A DNA stretch of 64,000 nucleotides from Massilia rhizosphaerae (GCF_016093545.1 NZ_JADKYX010000002.1:310001-374000), one strand, 5' to 3'. Counted from the first letter of the stretch, positions 1 through 12,476 are shown. Translations and numbers: made by a program. Notes: a model not told the origin generated them from the letters alone.

Positions 1-58
1 TTCACCGGCTCGTCGTCGACGACGAGGATGTGCGCGCGGCGGATGTCGTTGGGCGAAA

Positions 59-62
<4 letters not shown>
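1..62 (-). CDS. Response regulator, N-terminal fragment (runs off left edge)
   Basis: Only the first 20 codons are in the window. They begin with ATG at 62 and read into a hydrophobic beta strand followed by a VVDDEP acidic pocket, the start of a CheY-like receiver domain. The ATG overlaps the stop of the upstream sensor kinase as ATGA, so the two are translationally coupled and form a two-component pair. The output domain is outside the window, so the target process cannot be told. Confidence 0.8.
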
Positions 63-2107
<2,045 letters not shown>

Positions 2108-2480
2108 GGCTTACAGCGCCGCCCGCGCCGGATGGTCATGCGCAAAACGGTCGAGCGGCATGCGAGATCCTGGTTCGGTCAATGAACAACACTGCGGGCG
2201 AGCCCGCAAGGCGAGCAGGATAGCAGCACGGCCGGAGGTAATGTCGCACGGAACAATGACGATCGTTGATGCCGGTAAATACAATGACGGTTGTACGGAC
2301 AAGCAAGCTTAACCCCGGGTATGGCTTTTCGTTAAGATTGCGATGCCGCCGACGGAGAAGGCGCGCTAGAATGGACGCGAGCGCGCAGCGGATCATTCCA
2401 CGCCCGGCACACGGCGGCGCGCCCGCGAAAGACCCTGGAGACCCTGGCGGCCCCGCCGCCGTTACAAGGAGGAGCGACAC
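2108..2480. other. Non-coding spacer between divergent genes
   Basis: This 373-base spacer separates the leftward kinase gene from rightward cinA. It contains a tight GC hairpin at 2194-2207 (GCGGGC-GA-GCCCGC) and a TAGAAT hexamer about 110 bases before cinA, but I see no well-spaced -35/-10 pair. Promoters for both genes must lie here. I see no small gene with a ribosome binding site. Confidence 0.4.
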
Positions 2481-2963
2481 GTGACGAACGACATCATCGA
2501 CCTGGCCACCCGTGTGGGCCGGGCACTCGAAGCCAAGGGCCTGCTGCTGGCCACCGCCGAATCCTGCACCGGCGGCGGCGTCTCCCAGGCCATCACGGAA
2601 ATCCCCGGCTCGACCGGCTGGTTCGAATGCGGCTTCGTGACGTATTCGAACGCATCCAAGACCGAGATGCTGGACGTGCCGGCCGCGCTGATCGCGCAAT
2701 TCGGCTCCGTCAGCGAGGAAGTCGCGGGCGCCATGGCCGAGGGCGCGCGCGCCAACAGCAACGCCCACGTGGCCGTTTCCACGACCGGCATCGCCGGCCC
2801 CACCGGCGCCGTCCCCGGCAAGCCCGTGGGCACGGTGTGCTTCGGCTGGTCGAAAGGCGATACGACGTACACCGAACGTCTCGTGTTCTCCGGCGACCGC
2901 CACGCGGTGCGCGAGCAGACCGTGGCGCATGCGCTGGCCGGTCTCCTGCGCCTGCTCGAATAA
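2481..2963 (+). CDS. pncC: CinA C-terminal-domain protein (nicotinamide-nucleotide amidohydrolase, PncC type)
   Basis: A 160-residue stand-alone CinA_C protein, the length of E. coli PncC/YgaD. It carries the family signature ATAESCTGGG near residue 30, followed by FVTYSN and STTGIAGPTGA, which form the active-site cleft. PncC deamidates NMN to nicotinate mononucleotide in the pyridine nucleotide salvage cycle. The start is GTG, chosen because a strong AAGGAGG lies at 2466-2472, about 8 bases upstream. A metallophosphatase follows after two bases, suggesting co-transcription. Confidence 0.9.
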   Translation: MTNDIIDLATRVGRALEAKGLLLATAESCTGGGVSQAITEIPGSTGWFECGFVTYSNASKTEMLDVPAALIAQFGSVSEEVAGAMAEGARANSNAHVAVSTTGIAGPTGAVPGKPVGTVCFGWSKGDTTYTERLVFSGDRHAVREQTVAHALAGLLRLLE

Positions 2964-2965
2964 GG

Positions 2966-3883
2966 ATGCCCCGCTTGCCGATGCGGACGGCGGCCGCGCT
3001 CGCGGCGCTCATCGCGCTCATGGCGCTCTTCGCCGCGAGCGCGCACGCAGCGGGCACGGACAAGGGCATCCCCGTGTACGCGGCCGGCGACATCGCGCGC
3101 TGCGCCTACCATGACGCGGCGTATTCGGGCGCGGCGGCCACTGCCGACACCGTCGCCGCCGGACTCGCGCAGGACCCGCGGGCCGTCGTGCTGGCGGTGG
3201 GCGACCTGACCTATCCGGTCGGCACCGCCCAGGAATTCACCGACTGCTACGGCCCGACGTGGGGCCGCTTCAAGGACCGCACCTGGCCCGCGCCCGGCAA
3301 CCACGAGTACTACACGCCGGGCGCGACGCCGTATTTCGCGTACTGGGGCGCGCGCGCCGGCCGCGGCTACTACAGCTTCGAGGTCGGCACCTGGCACGTC
3401 ATCTCGCTGGACAGCGACCTGGCCGGGGCCGCCCACGCGGCCCAGCTGGACTGGCTGCGCGCCGACCTCGCCGCCCACCCGGCGCGCTGCACGCTCGCGT
3501 ACTGGCACCATCCGCTGTACAGCTCGGGCGGTCACGGCAGCGTGCCGACGATGCACGACGCCTGGAAGCTGCTCTACGACGCCGGCGCCGAGCTGGTGCT
3601 GTCGGGCCACGACCACGACTACGAGCGCTTCGCCCCGCAGGATGCGGACGGCCGGCTCGATCCGGCGCGCGGCATCCGCCAGTTCGTCGTCGGCACCGGC
3701 GGCGCGTTTCCGACGCCGTTCCTGCTCACCGTCCCGCACAGCGAGGTGCGCGATGCCAACCGCACCGGCGTGCTGCGCCTGCAGCTGTACCCGGGCGGCT
3801 ACGGCTGGGAATTCATCGAATCGACCCGGCTGTATCCTTTCGGCGTCGCGCCGCCCGACCGGGGCAGCGCCGCCTGTCATTAA
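2966..3883 (+). CDS. Secreted metallophosphoesterase
   Basis: A 305-residue calcineurin-like phosphoesterase with an N-terminal signal peptide (hydrophobic run, then cleavage near AHA-AG around residue 29). Metal-binding motifs are visible in order: GDLTY, GNHEYY, a HHPLY block and GHDHDYERF. These are typical of secreted purple-acid-phosphatase-like enzymes with a dinuclear metal site, so it probably hydrolyses phosphomonoesters in the periplasm or outside. The ATG follows the cinA stop by two bases; a second in-frame ATG at 2981 is also possible. The substrate is not predictable. Confidence 0.85.
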   Translation: MPRLPMRTAAALAALIALMALFAASAHAAGTDKGIPVYAAGDIARCAYHDAAYSGAAATADTVAAGLAQDPRAVVLAVGDLTYPVGTAQEFTDCYGPTWGRFKDRTWPAPGNHEYYTPGATPYFAYWGARAGRGYYSFEVGTWHVISLDSDLAGAAHAAQLDWLRADLAAHPARCTLAYWHHPLYSSGGHGSVPTMHDAWKLLYDAGAELVLSGHDHDYERFAPQDADGRLDPARGIRQFVVGTGGAFPTPFLLTVPHSEVRDANRTGVLRLQLYPGGYGWEFIESTRLYPFGVAPPDRGSAACH

Positions 3884-3898
3884 ATCTACGAGGTCCGG

Positions 3899-6706
3899 AT
3901 GACACGCCTGCTGTCCCTCCTGCCCCTGCTGCTGGTCCTCGCGCTGCCGCCGGCGGCGCATGCCGAGACGGCGGCCGCCGCCATCGCCGCCGCCGTGCCG
4001 CAGGTCCGCTACGAAAAGACGACGCTGCCCAACGGCCTGGAAGTGATCCTCGTCGAGGACCACCGCCTGCCCATCGTGGCCGTCAACATCTGGTATCACG
4101 TCGGCCCGGCCAACGAGGCGCCGGGGCTGACCGGCTTCGCCCACCTGTTCGAGCACATGATGTTCGCCGGCACCCGGCACCTGCCGCGCGGCCTCGCCGA
4201 CCGCCTGCTGGAAGGCGCCGGCGCCACCGACAGCAACGGCAGCACCGACTACGACCGCACCAATTACTACGACACGGTGCCGTCGAACCAGCTGGAACTC
4301 GCGCTGTGGGTGCACGCCGACCGCATGGGCTACCTGCTCGACGTGCTCGACCAGGCCGCGCTGTCGAACCAGCAGGACGTCGTGCGCAACGAGCGCCGCC
4401 AGACCGTCGAGAACCGCCCGTACGGCATCGTCGAGGAAGCGCTGAACCACGCGCTGTTCCCGAAGACGCACCCGTATTACGCGGCGGTGATCGGCTCGCA
4501 CGCCGACATCCAGAGCGCGAAACTGGCCGACGTGCGCGACTTCTTCAAGCGCTACTACGGCCCCAACAACGCCAGCATCGTGATCGCCGGCGACATCGAC
4601 AAGGCGAAGACGCGCGCCCTCGTCGCCAAGTACTTCGGCAGCTTCAAGCGCAGCCCGCCGGTCGCGCATCCGCAGGTGACGACGCCCCCGATCACGCGCG
4701 AGCGCCGCCTCACGGTGCCCGACCGCGTCGAGCTGCCGCGCGTGTACATGGCGTGGCTCACGCCGCCCGCCTTCCGCCCGGGCGACGCCGAGCTGGAAGT
4801 GACGGCGCAGATCCTCGCCGGCGGCAAGGCGAGCCGCCTGTACAAATCCCTCGTGTACGAGCGCCAGATCGCCCAGGACGCATCGGCCGCGCAGAACTCG
4901 AACGCGCTCACGTCGACCTTCATCGTCGACGTCACCGCGCGCCCCGGCCACGACGCGGCCGAACTGGAGGCGGCGGTCGACGACGAGTTGAAGGCGCTGC
5001 GCGACACCGGACCGTCCGAACAGGAAGTCGAGCGCGCCCGCAACACGATCGAGACGGCGATGCTGACGTCGATCGAGAAGCTGGGCGGCACGGGCCTCGC
5101 GAACCAGATCAACCAGTACAACCAGTACACGGGCGATCCCGGCTACCTGCCGAAAGATATCGAGCGCCTGCGCCGCGTCACCGCCGCCGACGTGCGCCGC
5201 GTGGCGCAGGCCTACCTGCAGCCGAACGCGCGCGTGGTCGTCGCGGGCGTGCCGGGCAAGCCGGACTTCGGGCCGGACGTGCCGGCGCCCCCGCCGCCGA
5301 AGGCCTCGAAGACCGGCGCCGCCGCCGGCATCAACCGCGACGAAGCGTGGCGCCGCACGCCGCCGAAGCCGGGTCCCGCGCCGCGCTTCACGCTGCCGCA
5401 GGGCGAGTCGTTCAAGCTGCCGAACGGCTTGACCGTCATCTTCCATCCGAATCCCGCGCTGCCGCTCGTGGCGGCCGAACTGGTCGTGAAAAGCGGCTCC
5501 GGCGCCAACCCGTCCGACCAGCCGGGCCTCGCCGGCTACACGGCGCAGATGCTGCAGGAAGGCACGGCCACGCGCAGCGCGCCGGGCATCGCCGACGAGA
5601 TCGCGCAACTGGGCGCCTTCCTCGGCACCACGGCGTCGAACGACGCGTCGACGGTATCGCTGCTGGCGCTGCGCTCCACCTTCCCGCAGGCGCTGGACGT
5701 GCTGGCCGACGTCGTGCAGCACCCCGCCTTCCCGACGGCCGAAGTCGAGCGCCAGCGCGCGGCGCGCCTGGGCGAACTGACGCAGCAGCGCGACGACCCG
5801 GCGCTCGTCGCCGCCGTCGCCGCCGCGGGCGCGCTGTACGGCCCCAACCACCCCTACGGTTACGGCCAGCTCGGCACGGAACCGGCGATCCGCGCCACGA
5901 CGCGCGAAGACCTCGTGCGCTTCTGGCGCCGCCACTACCTGCCCGGCAACGCGGCCCTCGTCGTGTCCGGCGACATCACGCTGGACGAATTGCGCGCGCT
6001 CGCCGCCGCGCGCTTCGGCGGCTGGGAACGCGCCGACGCGGCCGTGGCGAAGGTCGACGATCCGGACGGCAGCAAGGCCCGCCTCGTCGTCGTCGACAAG
6101 CCGGGCGCCCCGCAGACGGCGCTGCGCGTGACCACCATCGCGGCCGCGCGCAGGACGCCGGACTACCCGGCCATGGAGGTCATGAACGCGGCGCTGGGCG
6201 GCCTGTTCTCGAGCCGCATCAACCTCAACCTGCGCGAGGAAAAGGGCTACAGCTACGGCGTGTACTCCGCGTTCCGCTACGACCGCACGCCGGGTCCGTT
6301 CATCATCGCGGGCAGCGTGCGCACGGACGTCACGGGGCCGTCGGTGTCCGAGATACTGAAAGAAGTGAACGGCATGCGCGACAAGCCGCTGCCCGGCGCC
6401 GAACTGGCGGGCGCGCGCGACTCGCAGGTGTATTCGCTGCCGGGCCAGTTCGAAACCGACAGCGGCATCGTCGCGAGCCTGGCCGATACTTATGTGTTCG
6501 ACCTGCCGGCCGACTACTGGCGCACCCTGCCCGAGCGCTTGCGCGCCGTGACGGCGGCCCAGGTGCAGGCGGCGGCGAAAAAGTACCTGAAGCCGGACCA
6601 GCTGAAAGTCATCGCCGTGGGCGACCGGGCGCGCATCGCACCGCAGTTGCAGAAGCTGGGATTGGGGCAGCCGGAACTGCGCGACGCGGACGGCCAGCTG
6701 CCGTAG
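3899..6706 (+). CDS. Periplasmic M16-family zinc metallopeptidase (two-domain pitrilysin type)
   Basis: A 935-residue protein with a cleavable signal peptide ending near AHAE. It holds two tandem M16 halves in one chain. The first carries the inverted zinc motif HLFEH (HxxEH) with downstream Glu residues in the helix of RNERRQTVENRPYG. The second half, from about 490, has GLAGYTAQMLQEGT at the matching position and lacks the His ligands, as expected for the inactive clamshell half, but retains the R/Y substrate-holding segment (GYSYGVYSAFRYDR). It degrades peptides in the periplasm. It lies 15 bases after the phosphatase and probably shares its transcript. Confidence 0.92.
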   Translation: MTRLLSLLPLLLVLALPPAAHAETAAAAIAAAVPQVRYEKTTLPNGLEVILVEDHRLPIVAVNIWYHVGPANEAPGLTGFAHLFEHMMFAGTRHLPRGLADRLLEGAGATDSNGSTDYDRTNYYDTVPSNQLELALWVHADRMGYLLDVLDQAALSNQQDVVRNERRQTVENRPYGIVEEALNHALFPKTHPYYAAVIGSHADIQSAKLADVRDFFKRYYGPNNASIVIAGDIDKAKTRALVAKYFGSFKRSPPVAHPQVTTPPITRERRLTVPDRVELPRVYMAWLTPPAFRPGDAELEVTAQILAGGKASRLYKSLVYERQIAQDASAAQNSNALTSTFIVDVTARPGHDAAELEAAVDDELKALRDTGPSEQEVERARNTIETAMLTSIEKLGGTGLANQINQYNQYTGDPGYLPKDIERLRRVTAADVRRVAQAYLQPNARVVVAGVPGKPDFGPDVPAPPPPKASKTGAAAGINRDEAWRRTPPKPGPAPRFTLPQGESFKLPNGLTVIFHPNPALPLVAAELVVKSGSGANPSDQPGLAGYTAQMLQEGTATRSAPGIADEIAQLGAFLGTTASNDASTVSLLALRSTFPQALDVLADVVQHPAFPTAEVERQRAARLGELTQQRDDPALVAAVAAAGALYGPNHPYGYGQLGTEPAIRATTREDLVRFWRRHYLPGNAALVVSGDITLDELRALAAARFGGWERADAAVAKVDDPDGSKARLVVVDKPGAPQTALRVTTIAAARRTPDYPAMEVMNAALGGLFSSRINLNLREEKGYSYGVYSAFRYDRTPGPFIIAGSVRTDVTGPSVSEILKEVNGMRDKPLPGAELAGARDSQVYSLPGQFETDSGIVASLADTYVFDLPADYWRTLPERLRAVTAAQVQAAAKKYLKPDQLKVIAVGDRARIAPQLQKLGLGQPELRDADGQLP

Positions 6707-6722
6707 CGGGTAAGATGGCGCC

Positions 6723-7643
6723 ATGAGCAATCTGCTGCGCAAACTCGACCTGACTTCCCTGCGCCTGTTCGCGGCCGTGTGCAAGGAACGGAACATCGCG
6801 CGCGCCGCCGCCCGCGAATTCATCGCGCCGTCCGCCGTCAGCCGGCGCATCGCCGAGATCGAGGCGCTGATCGGCTTTCCCGTGATTTACCGGGAGTCGC
6901 GCGGCATCTCCGTCACGCCGGTCGGCGAGACGGTGCTGCGGCACGCGCAGGCGATCATCGCCAGCATCGAGACGCTCGGCGCCGAGCTGTCGCAGTATGC
7001 CAGCGGCGCGAAAGGGAACGTCAAGCTGGTCGGCAACCTTTCCGCCATCGTGCAGTTCCTGCCGGAAGACATCGCCGCCTTCCAGCGCGTCTTCCCCGAC
7101 GTGCACATCGACCTGGAAGAACAGAGCAGCGCGCACGTGATGAGCAGCGTGCTCGATCACAAGGCCGATCTCGGCATCTGCAACGCCATCGTCGGCGCCG
7201 ACCAGTTCGACGTCTGGCCCTACCGCGTCGACCGCCTGTTCGTGATGGTGCCGCGCAGCCACCGCCTCGCCGACGCCGGCGCCGTCGGCCTCGAGGACAT
7301 CCTGGGCGACAGCTTCGTGGGCCTGGGCAGCGAAAGCGCGCTGACGCAGTTGCTGGCGCAGGAAGCGGCGGCGCGCGGCGCCGTCCTGAACGTCAACATC
7401 CGCGTCACCAGCCTGGACGCCCTGTGCCGCATGGTGCACGTGGGGCTGGGCATCGCCGTCGTGCCGCAGCAGATCGGCGAGATGTACCTCGACACGCTCG
7501 ATGTGCGGCTCGTGCCGGTCCGCGACGCCTGGGCCGAGCGCCGGCTGATCCTGATTTCGCGCCGCAACGAGCCGCTGAGCGCCACCGCGGGCTCGCTCGT
7601 GCAATTCCTCACGCAGACGGACGCATCTCGATTCGAGATGTGA
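6723..7643 (+). CDS. LysR-family transcriptional regulator
   Basis: A 306-residue LTTR. The N-terminal winged helix-turn-helix is at about 5-65 (LRLFAAVCKERNIARAAAREFIAPSAVSRRI), followed by a linker helix and a periplasmic-binding-like effector domain to the C terminus. Unusually for LysR genes, it is on the same strand as, and just 83 bases before, the leuC-like gene, so it may be co-transcribed with leuCD and the aconitase-like gene and control them with a hydroxy- or keto-acid as coinducer (inference). Confidence 0.9.
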   Translation: MSNLLRKLDLTSLRLFAAVCKERNIARAAAREFIAPSAVSRRIAEIEALIGFPVIYRESRGISVTPVGETVLRHAQAIIASIETLGAELSQYASGAKGNVKLVGNLSAIVQFLPEDIAAFQRVFPDVHIDLEEQSSAHVMSSVLDHKADLGICNAIVGADQFDVWPYRVDRLFVMVPRSHRLADAGAVGLEDILGDSFVGLGSESALTQLLAQEAAARGAVLNVNIRVTSLDALCRMVHVGLGIAVVPQQIGEMYLDTLDVRLVPVRDAWAERRLILISRRNEPLSATAGSLVQFLTQTDASRFEM

Positions 7644-7726
7644 GGCCTCGCCACTGATCACTTCCGGCGGCCGTGCGGCCGTCCTATCATCGTCTCGACC
7701 CAGACCACGATCCGGACATCGAGACC

Positions 7727-9157
7727 ATGCCCAAGACCCTGTACGACAAATTGTGGGACGCCCACGCATTGGCGCCCGAAGACGACGGCACCTGCCTGCT
7801 GTACATCGACCGTCACATCATCAACGAGGTATCGAGCCCGCAGGCGTTCGAAGGCGTCGCCCGCGCCGGCCGCACGCCATGGCGACCAGGCGCGATCCTG
7901 GCGGTGGCCGACCACAACGTCCCCACCACGGACCGCGGCGGCGGCATCGCGGATCCGGTGTCCCGACTCCAGGTCGACACCCTGGCCGAGAATGCGCGCA
8001 CCTACGGCCTGACGTATTTCGGCATGGACGACGTCCGCCAGGGCATCGAACACGTCGTCGGCCCCGAACAGGGCGCCACGCTGCCCGGCATGACGGTGGT
8101 ATGCGGCGACTCGCACACGTCGACGCATGGCGCGCTGGCCTGCCTCGCGCACGGCATCGGCACCTCCGAGGTCGAGCACGTGCTGGTGACGCAAACCCTG
8201 TTGAGTAAAAAATCGAAATCGATGCTGGTGCGGGTCGAAGGCGCGCTGCGTCCGAGGGCGACGGCCAAGGACATCGTGCTGGCCCTGATCGGACAAATCG
8301 GCACGGCCGGCGGCACGGGCCACGTCATCGAATACGCGGGACCGGCCATCGAATCTCTGTCGATGGAAGGCCGGATGACGGTCTGTAACATGTCGATCGA
8401 AGCGGGCGCGCGCGCCGGCATGGTGGCGTTCGACGACGTGACCGAGGCCTATGTGCGCGACCGTCCGCTCGCACCAAAAGGGGACATGTGGGACCGCGCG
8501 CTCGCGTACTGGCGCACCCTCCATTCCGACCCGGACGCCGGATTCGATGCCGTCGTCGTCCTCGACGCCGGCGCCATCGCACCGCAGATCACCTGGGGCA
8601 CGTCGCCGGAAATGGTGACGACGGTCGACGGCCGCGTGCCCGACCCGGCGCTGGAACCGGATGCCGTCAAGCGCGACGGCATGCAGAAGGCGCTGCGCTA
8701 CATGGGGCTGGAAGCGAATACCCCGATGACGGACATCCGCATCGACAAGGTCTTCATCGGCTCCTGCACCAATTCGCGGATCGAAGACCTGCGCGCCGCC
8801 GCGGCCGTCGTGCGCGGCCGACGGCGCGCGCCCGGGGTCAAGCTGGCCATGGTGGTGCCGGGCTCCGGCCTCGTGAAGGCCCAGGCCGAACGCGAGGGCC
8901 TGGACCGCGTCTTCCTGGACGCCGGCTTCGAATGGCGCGAACCGGGCTGCTCGATGTGCATGGCGATGAACGCCGACCGCCTCGCCCCCGGCGAGCGCTG
9001 CGCGTCGACGTCGAACCGCAATTTCGAAGGCCGCCAGGGCGCCGGCGGCCGCACCCATCTCGTCAGCCCGGCGATGGCGGCGGCGGCGGCGATCGCCGGC
9101 CGCTTCGTCGACATCCGCGCGCTGGCGCAACCGCAGGACGCAGGGGGAACCGCATGA
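7727..9157 (+). CDS. leuC: 3-isopropylmalate dehydratase large subunit (LeuC family)
   Basis: A 476-residue aconitase-superfamily large subunit, close to LeuC throughout ([11 protein letters not shown] start, [48 protein letters not shown]). The three [4Fe-4S] cysteines are seen in GSCTNSR and GCSMCMAMN, and the C terminus has the [13 protein letters not shown] and [12 protein letters not shown] blocks. The ATG at 7727 is preferred over an upstream GTG because it aligns with the family start. The stop overlaps leuD as ATGA. There is no leuA or leuB alongside, so this may be a second, non-housekeeping copy acting on isopropylmalate or a related 2-alkylmalate. Confidence 0.88.
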   Translation: MPKTLYDKLWDAHALAPEDDGTCLLYIDRHIINEVSSPQAFEGVARAGRTPWRPGAILAVADHNVPTTDRGGGIADPVSRLQVDTLAENARTYGLTYFGMDDVRQGIEHVVGPEQGATLPGMTVVCGDSHTSTHGALACLAHGIGTSEVEHVLVTQTLLSKKSKSMLVRVEGALRPRATAKDIVLALIGQIGTAGGTGHVIEYAGPAIESLSMEGRMTVCNMSIEAGARAGMVAFDDVTEAYVRDRPLAPKGDMWDRALAYWRTLHSDPDAGFDAVVVLDAGAIAPQITWGTSPEMVTTVDGRVPDPALEPDAVKRDGMQKALRYMGLEANTPMTDIRIDKVFIGSCTNSRIEDLRAAAAVVRGRRRAPGVKLAMVVPGSGLVKAQAEREGLDRVFLDAGFEWREPGCSMCMAMNADRLAPGERCASTSNRNFEGRQGAGGRTHLVSPAMAAAAAIAGRFVDIRALAQPQDAGGTA

Positions 9158-9798
9158 AAGCATTCATCCGCCACGAGGGCCTGGCCATGCCGCTGGACCG
9201 CGCCAACGTCGATACCGATGCGATCATCCCGAAGCAGTTCCTGAAATCGATCAAGCGCAGCGGCTTCGGTCCCAACCTGTTCGACGAATGGCGCTACCTC
9301 GACCACGGCGAACCGGGGCAGGACTGCGCGCGGCGTCCGATCAACGCGGACTTCGTGCTGAACCAGCCGCGCTACCGGGGCGCGTCGATCCTGCTGGCGC
9401 GGCACAACTTCGGCTGCGGCTCCTCGCGCGAGCACGCGCCGTGGGCCATCGACGAATACGGGTTCCGCGTGCTGATCGCCCCCAGCTTCGCCGACATCTT
9501 CTTCCACAACTGCTTCAAGAACGGGCTGCTGCCGATCGTGCTGCCCGACCATCAGGTCGACGCATTGTTCGCCCGCGCCCTCGCGCCCGACGGCCTGTGG
9601 CTGGACGTCGACCTCGAAACGCAGACGGTCCGCGACACGGCGGGCGGCCTCGCGTTCGCATTCGAGATCGACGCCTTCCGCAAGGACTGCCTGCTGAACG
9701 GCCTCGACGACATCGCGCTGACCCTGCGCAAGGCCGACCGGATCCGCGCATTCGAGGAGCAGCATCTCGCCGACCATCCCTGGCTGCCCACGGCATGA
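9154..9798 (+). CDS. leuD: 3-isopropylmalate dehydratase small subunit (LeuD family)
   Basis: A 214-residue swivel-domain subunit that pairs with the LeuC protein to complete the active site. Visible motifs are [18 protein letters not shown] near the N terminus and [15 protein letters not shown] near residue 90, whose Arg contacts substrate carboxylate. The start overlaps the leuC stop by four bases and its own stop overlaps the next start the same way, so the three genes are a tightly coupled operon. Confidence 0.9.
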   Translation: MKAFIRHEGLAMPLDRANVDTDAIIPKQFLKSIKRSGFGPNLFDEWRYLDHGEPGQDCARRPINADFVLNQPRYRGASILLARHNFGCGSSREHAPWAIDEYGFRVLIAPSFADIFFHNCFKNGLLPIVLPDHQVDALFARALAPDGLWLDVDLETQTVRDTAGGLAFAFEIDAFRKDCLLNGLDDIALTLRKADRIRAFEEQHLADHPWLPTA

Positions 9799-11738
9799 AC
9801 GGCACGATACGTCTCGAAGGACGGGTCTTGTACCTTTCCGACAACCCGGCCGTCATGCACGCGCAGCTGCGCGGCGAGGACGTCGCGCTGGCCGACGCGC
9901 TGCCCCTGCGCGACGATGTTTCGACCGACGAGATCACGCCGGTGACGGTCATGACGGTCTACGACGACCGGCTGGGCGACGTGCCCTACGTCGGCTTGCG
10001 CAGCGGCGCCGTGACGCCGGTCGAACGCGGCGCCATCCGCGCGGGCGGCTTCGGGATCACGGTCGGCGGCCACCGCTACGGCAAGGGCTCGTCGCGCGAA
10101 TCGAGTCCGCTGGCCGAACTGTCGGCCGGCATCCGCCTCATCGTCGCGCGCAGCTTCGAGCGCATCTACCGGCAGAACTGCGACAACATCGGCATCCTCA
10201 CGACGACCGATTTCACGGTCCTCGACCGCATCGCGGCGGGCGAAGCCATTCCGATCGACGTCTTCCTCGACGGGCGCGACCGGCTGTCGCAGGAGATCAT
10301 CCGCAGCGGCGGGCTGCTGGCGTACAGCAAGCGGGCCGCGTGGCCGCGTCCGAAGCCCGCGCGCGCCGGCACGGCCGCGCACAAGCCGCGCACGCTGGTC
10401 GAGAAGATCATCGAACGGCACCTGGCGCCCGGCAGCGCCGCGCCCGTGCCCGGAGAAGGCGTGTTCATCGCGGCCGACTGGCGCTTCAGCCACGATTATT
10501 TCACGGGCATAAGCGCGCACCTGATGCACCGGGGCTTCGGCCATCCCGCGCCGCTGCATGCGCCCGACCGGATCATCGCGTTCGAGGACCACCTCGTGCT
10601 GGCGGCGCAAAGCGTCCCGCACGTGCGCGATGGCCTGCTGGCCGGCGTCGCCGACCTGACCGCCGGCCACGCGCGTTTCGTCCGCGACTATCCGGTCCGC
10701 GCGCACGGCCGGCTGCCGGACGGCGCGGGCGCGGAAGGCATCTGCCACGCGCTGATGGCGGAATCGTATGCGTTGCCGGGCGAGGTCGTCGTCGGCACGG
10801 ACTCGCACACGCCGCATGCCGGCGCCCTCGGCTGCCTGGCCTTCGGCATCGGCGCCACCGACATGGCGAACAGCTGGGTCACCGGGAACGTGCGGTGCAA
10901 GGTGCCGGAGACCTTGCGCATCGAGATCGACGGCGCGCTACCGCGCGGCGCCACGGCGAAAGACCTGGTGCTGCACCTGCTGCGGATGGACACGATCCGC
11001 GCCGGCGCCGCGATCGGCCTCGTGTTCGAATACGGCGGAGAAGCCGTGCGCGCGATGGACGTCGACGAACGGGCGACGCTGACGAACATGGTGGCCGAGC
11101 TGGGCGGCTTCACCGGCATCGTCGAACCGGACGACAAGACGGTCGCGTTCATCAAGGAGCGGCGCGGCGTCGACGTCGTCCTCGAGGACTGGATGCGCAG
11201 CGATCCGGGCGCCGCCTACCGCCAGGTGATCCGCATCGACGCCGCGACGATCGGCCCCATGCTGGCCCGCCCCGGCGATCCGGGCAACGGCATCGCGGTG
11301 GCGGCGCTGGAGGCGCCGGTGGCCGTCGACATCGCGTACGGCGGCTCCTGCACGGCGGGCAAGCGCGCCGACTTCGACTTCTATCACGAGGTGCTGGCCT
11401 GGGGCGTCGAGCGCGGCCTGCGCGTCGCGCCGGGCACCCGGCTGTTCCTGCAGTTCGGGACGATGGCCGTGCGCGATTACTGCATCGACAAGGGCTACCT
11501 GGCCGTGTTCGAGCGGGCGGGCGCGGAAACGATCATGCCGGGTTGCGGGGCGTGCGCGAATTGCGGTCCGGGCCAGTCGGTGCGCCGCGACCAGGTCACC
11601 GTCAGCGCCATCAACCGCAATTTCCCGGGCCGCTCGGGGCCGGGGGACGTCTGGCTCGCCAATCCCTATACGGTTGCGGCCAGTGCGCTGGCGGGGCGCT
11701 TGACCAGCTTCGAGGCGTTGCAGCGCCGGTTCGCGTAG
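9795..11738 (+). CDS. Aconitase-superfamily hydratase with swivel domain fused at the N terminus
   Basis: 647 residues in one chain. The first ~190 form a LeuD-like swivel domain ([25 protein letters not shown]). The rest is a catalytic aconitase/LeuC-like domain with [24 protein letters not shown] and [12 protein letters not shown], giving the three cluster cysteines, then [14 protein letters not shown]. Classic aconitase has the reverse order, catalytic part first and swivel last. The start (9795) is fixed by ATGA overlap with leuD. It is probably an iron-sulfur hydro-lyase isomerising a hydroxy-di/tricarboxylate in the same pathway as the coupled LeuCD; the substrate is unknown. Confidence 0.82.
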   Translation: MNGTIRLEGRVLYLSDNPAVMHAQLRGEDVALADALPLRDDVSTDEITPVTVMTVYDDRLGDVPYVGLRSGAVTPVERGAIRAGGFGITVGGHRYGKGSSRESSPLAELSAGIRLIVARSFERIYRQNCDNIGILTTTDFTVLDRIAAGEAIPIDVFLDGRDRLSQEIIRSGGLLAYSKRAAWPRPKPARAGTAAHKPRTLVEKIIERHLAPGSAAPVPGEGVFIAADWRFSHDYFTGISAHLMHRGFGHPAPLHAPDRIIAFEDHLVLAAQSVPHVRDGLLAGVADLTAGHARFVRDYPVRAHGRLPDGAGAEGICHALMAESYALPGEVVVGTDSHTPHAGALGCLAFGIGATDMANSWVTGNVRCKVPETLRIEIDGALPRGATAKDLVLHLLRMDTIRAGAAIGLVFEYGGEAVRAMDVDERATLTNMVAELGGFTGIVEPDDKTVAFIKERRGVDVVLEDWMRSDPGAAYRQVIRIDAATIGPMLARPGDPGNGIAVAALEAPVAVDIAYGGSCTAGKRADFDFYHEVLAWGVERGLRVAPGTRLFLQFGTMAVRDYCIDKGYLAVFERAGAETIMPGCGACANCGPGQSVRRDQVTVSAINRNFPGRSGPGDVWLANPYTVAASALAGRLTSFEALQRRFA

Positions 11739-11747
11739 GGTCGGCGC

Positions 11748-12398
11748 TCACCACTTGCAGCCACTGTCGTCGATGGCGTTTTTCGCCATGTCCACGGCCA
11801 GCAAGACCACGTTGGCCAGCAGGTTGGTGCTCTGCGCGCGGGCCGTCTGGCAATCGACGCGGCGGGCCCGTTCGAAGCGGTCGACGACGTGATGGTCGGC
11901 GTTCGGGTCCACCACCGGCTTGCGATCCGGTAGCGCCACCAGGCCCTTGCCCTCTTCGCGCGCGATCAGGCGCGCGGTGGCGCGCGCGGCCGCCAGATCG
12001 ACGGTCGGCGCAGCGGCGCCGGTGCCGGCCGGCGCGGCGTCGGCCGGCAGCTCATGGGCGGTCGCGGTGGGCGCCGCGGGCGCGGCAGGCGCAGGCGCTT
12101 GTCGCCGTGGCGGCATCGGCCGCCGTGCCGCGCGCGTAGGAAAGGGACTCGGACGAGGCACGGTCACCGTCGGCGCGGGCGCCGGCGCCGGCACGTCGGG
12201 GACGAGCGGCACCAGCCGCACTTCGATCCGCCTGACCGGCGCAGCATCCGTCGCGGGCCGATGGGACAACCAGGCATGCCACAGCCAGGCCACGGCAAGC
12301 ACGTGGCACAACACGCTGATACCCCAGCCGAGCATGGCACGTCCTGCATCCTGTCGCTGCGACATGGATGCGCGGTGGAGGCTGGCGGTCTGGCTCAT
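11748..12398 (-). CDS. Hypothetical membrane-anchored Pro/Ala-rich protein
   Basis: I do not recognise this 216-residue protein. It has a short cytoplasmic N terminus, one TM helix at about 24-44 (WGISVLCHVLAVAWLW), a long Pro/Ala-rich linker (about 65-120) like that of TonB-type envelope-spanning proteins, and a C-terminal globular part with two cysteines that could form a disulfide. There is no recognisable TonB C-terminal motif. It converges with the aconitase-like gene and diverges from the ArsR gene. An in-frame ATG at 12365 is an alternative start. Confidence 0.65.
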   Translation of the reverse strand: MSQTASLHRASMSQRQDAGRAMLGWGISVLCHVLAVAWLWHAWLSHRPATDAAPVRRIEVRLVPLVPDVPAPAPAPTVTVPRPSPFPTRAARRPMPPRRQAPAPAAPAAPTATAHELPADAAPAGTGAAAPTVDLAAARATARLIAREEGKGLVALPDRKPVVDPNADHHVVDRFERARRVDCQTARAQSTNLLANVVLLAVDMAKNAIDDSGCKW

Positions 12399-12476
12399 GC
12401 CCCAATTCTAGCGGCGCGATGCGCCGCAAAGCTCACCAAGTCTCACGACAGCCCTTGCGCCCGCCATCCCACGCGT

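Noticed and set aside
3899..6706. The M16 peptidase as the missing PqqF/PqqG protease
   Set aside because: It has a signal peptide and would be periplasmic, and it is 36 kb from the pqq genes; PqqA processing is cytosolic.
2462..6850. Very long minus-strand open frame (1462 codons) antisense to the phosphatase and M16 genes
   Set aside because: It is Arg/Ala/His-rich low-complexity text with no domain, created by third-position GC bias opposite the real M16 gene, which has clear motifs and a signal peptide.
7658..9163. Minus-strand frame of 501 codons opposite leuC
   Set aside because: Composition is typical of GC-driven antisense shadow; leuC has unmistakable family motifs on the plus strand.
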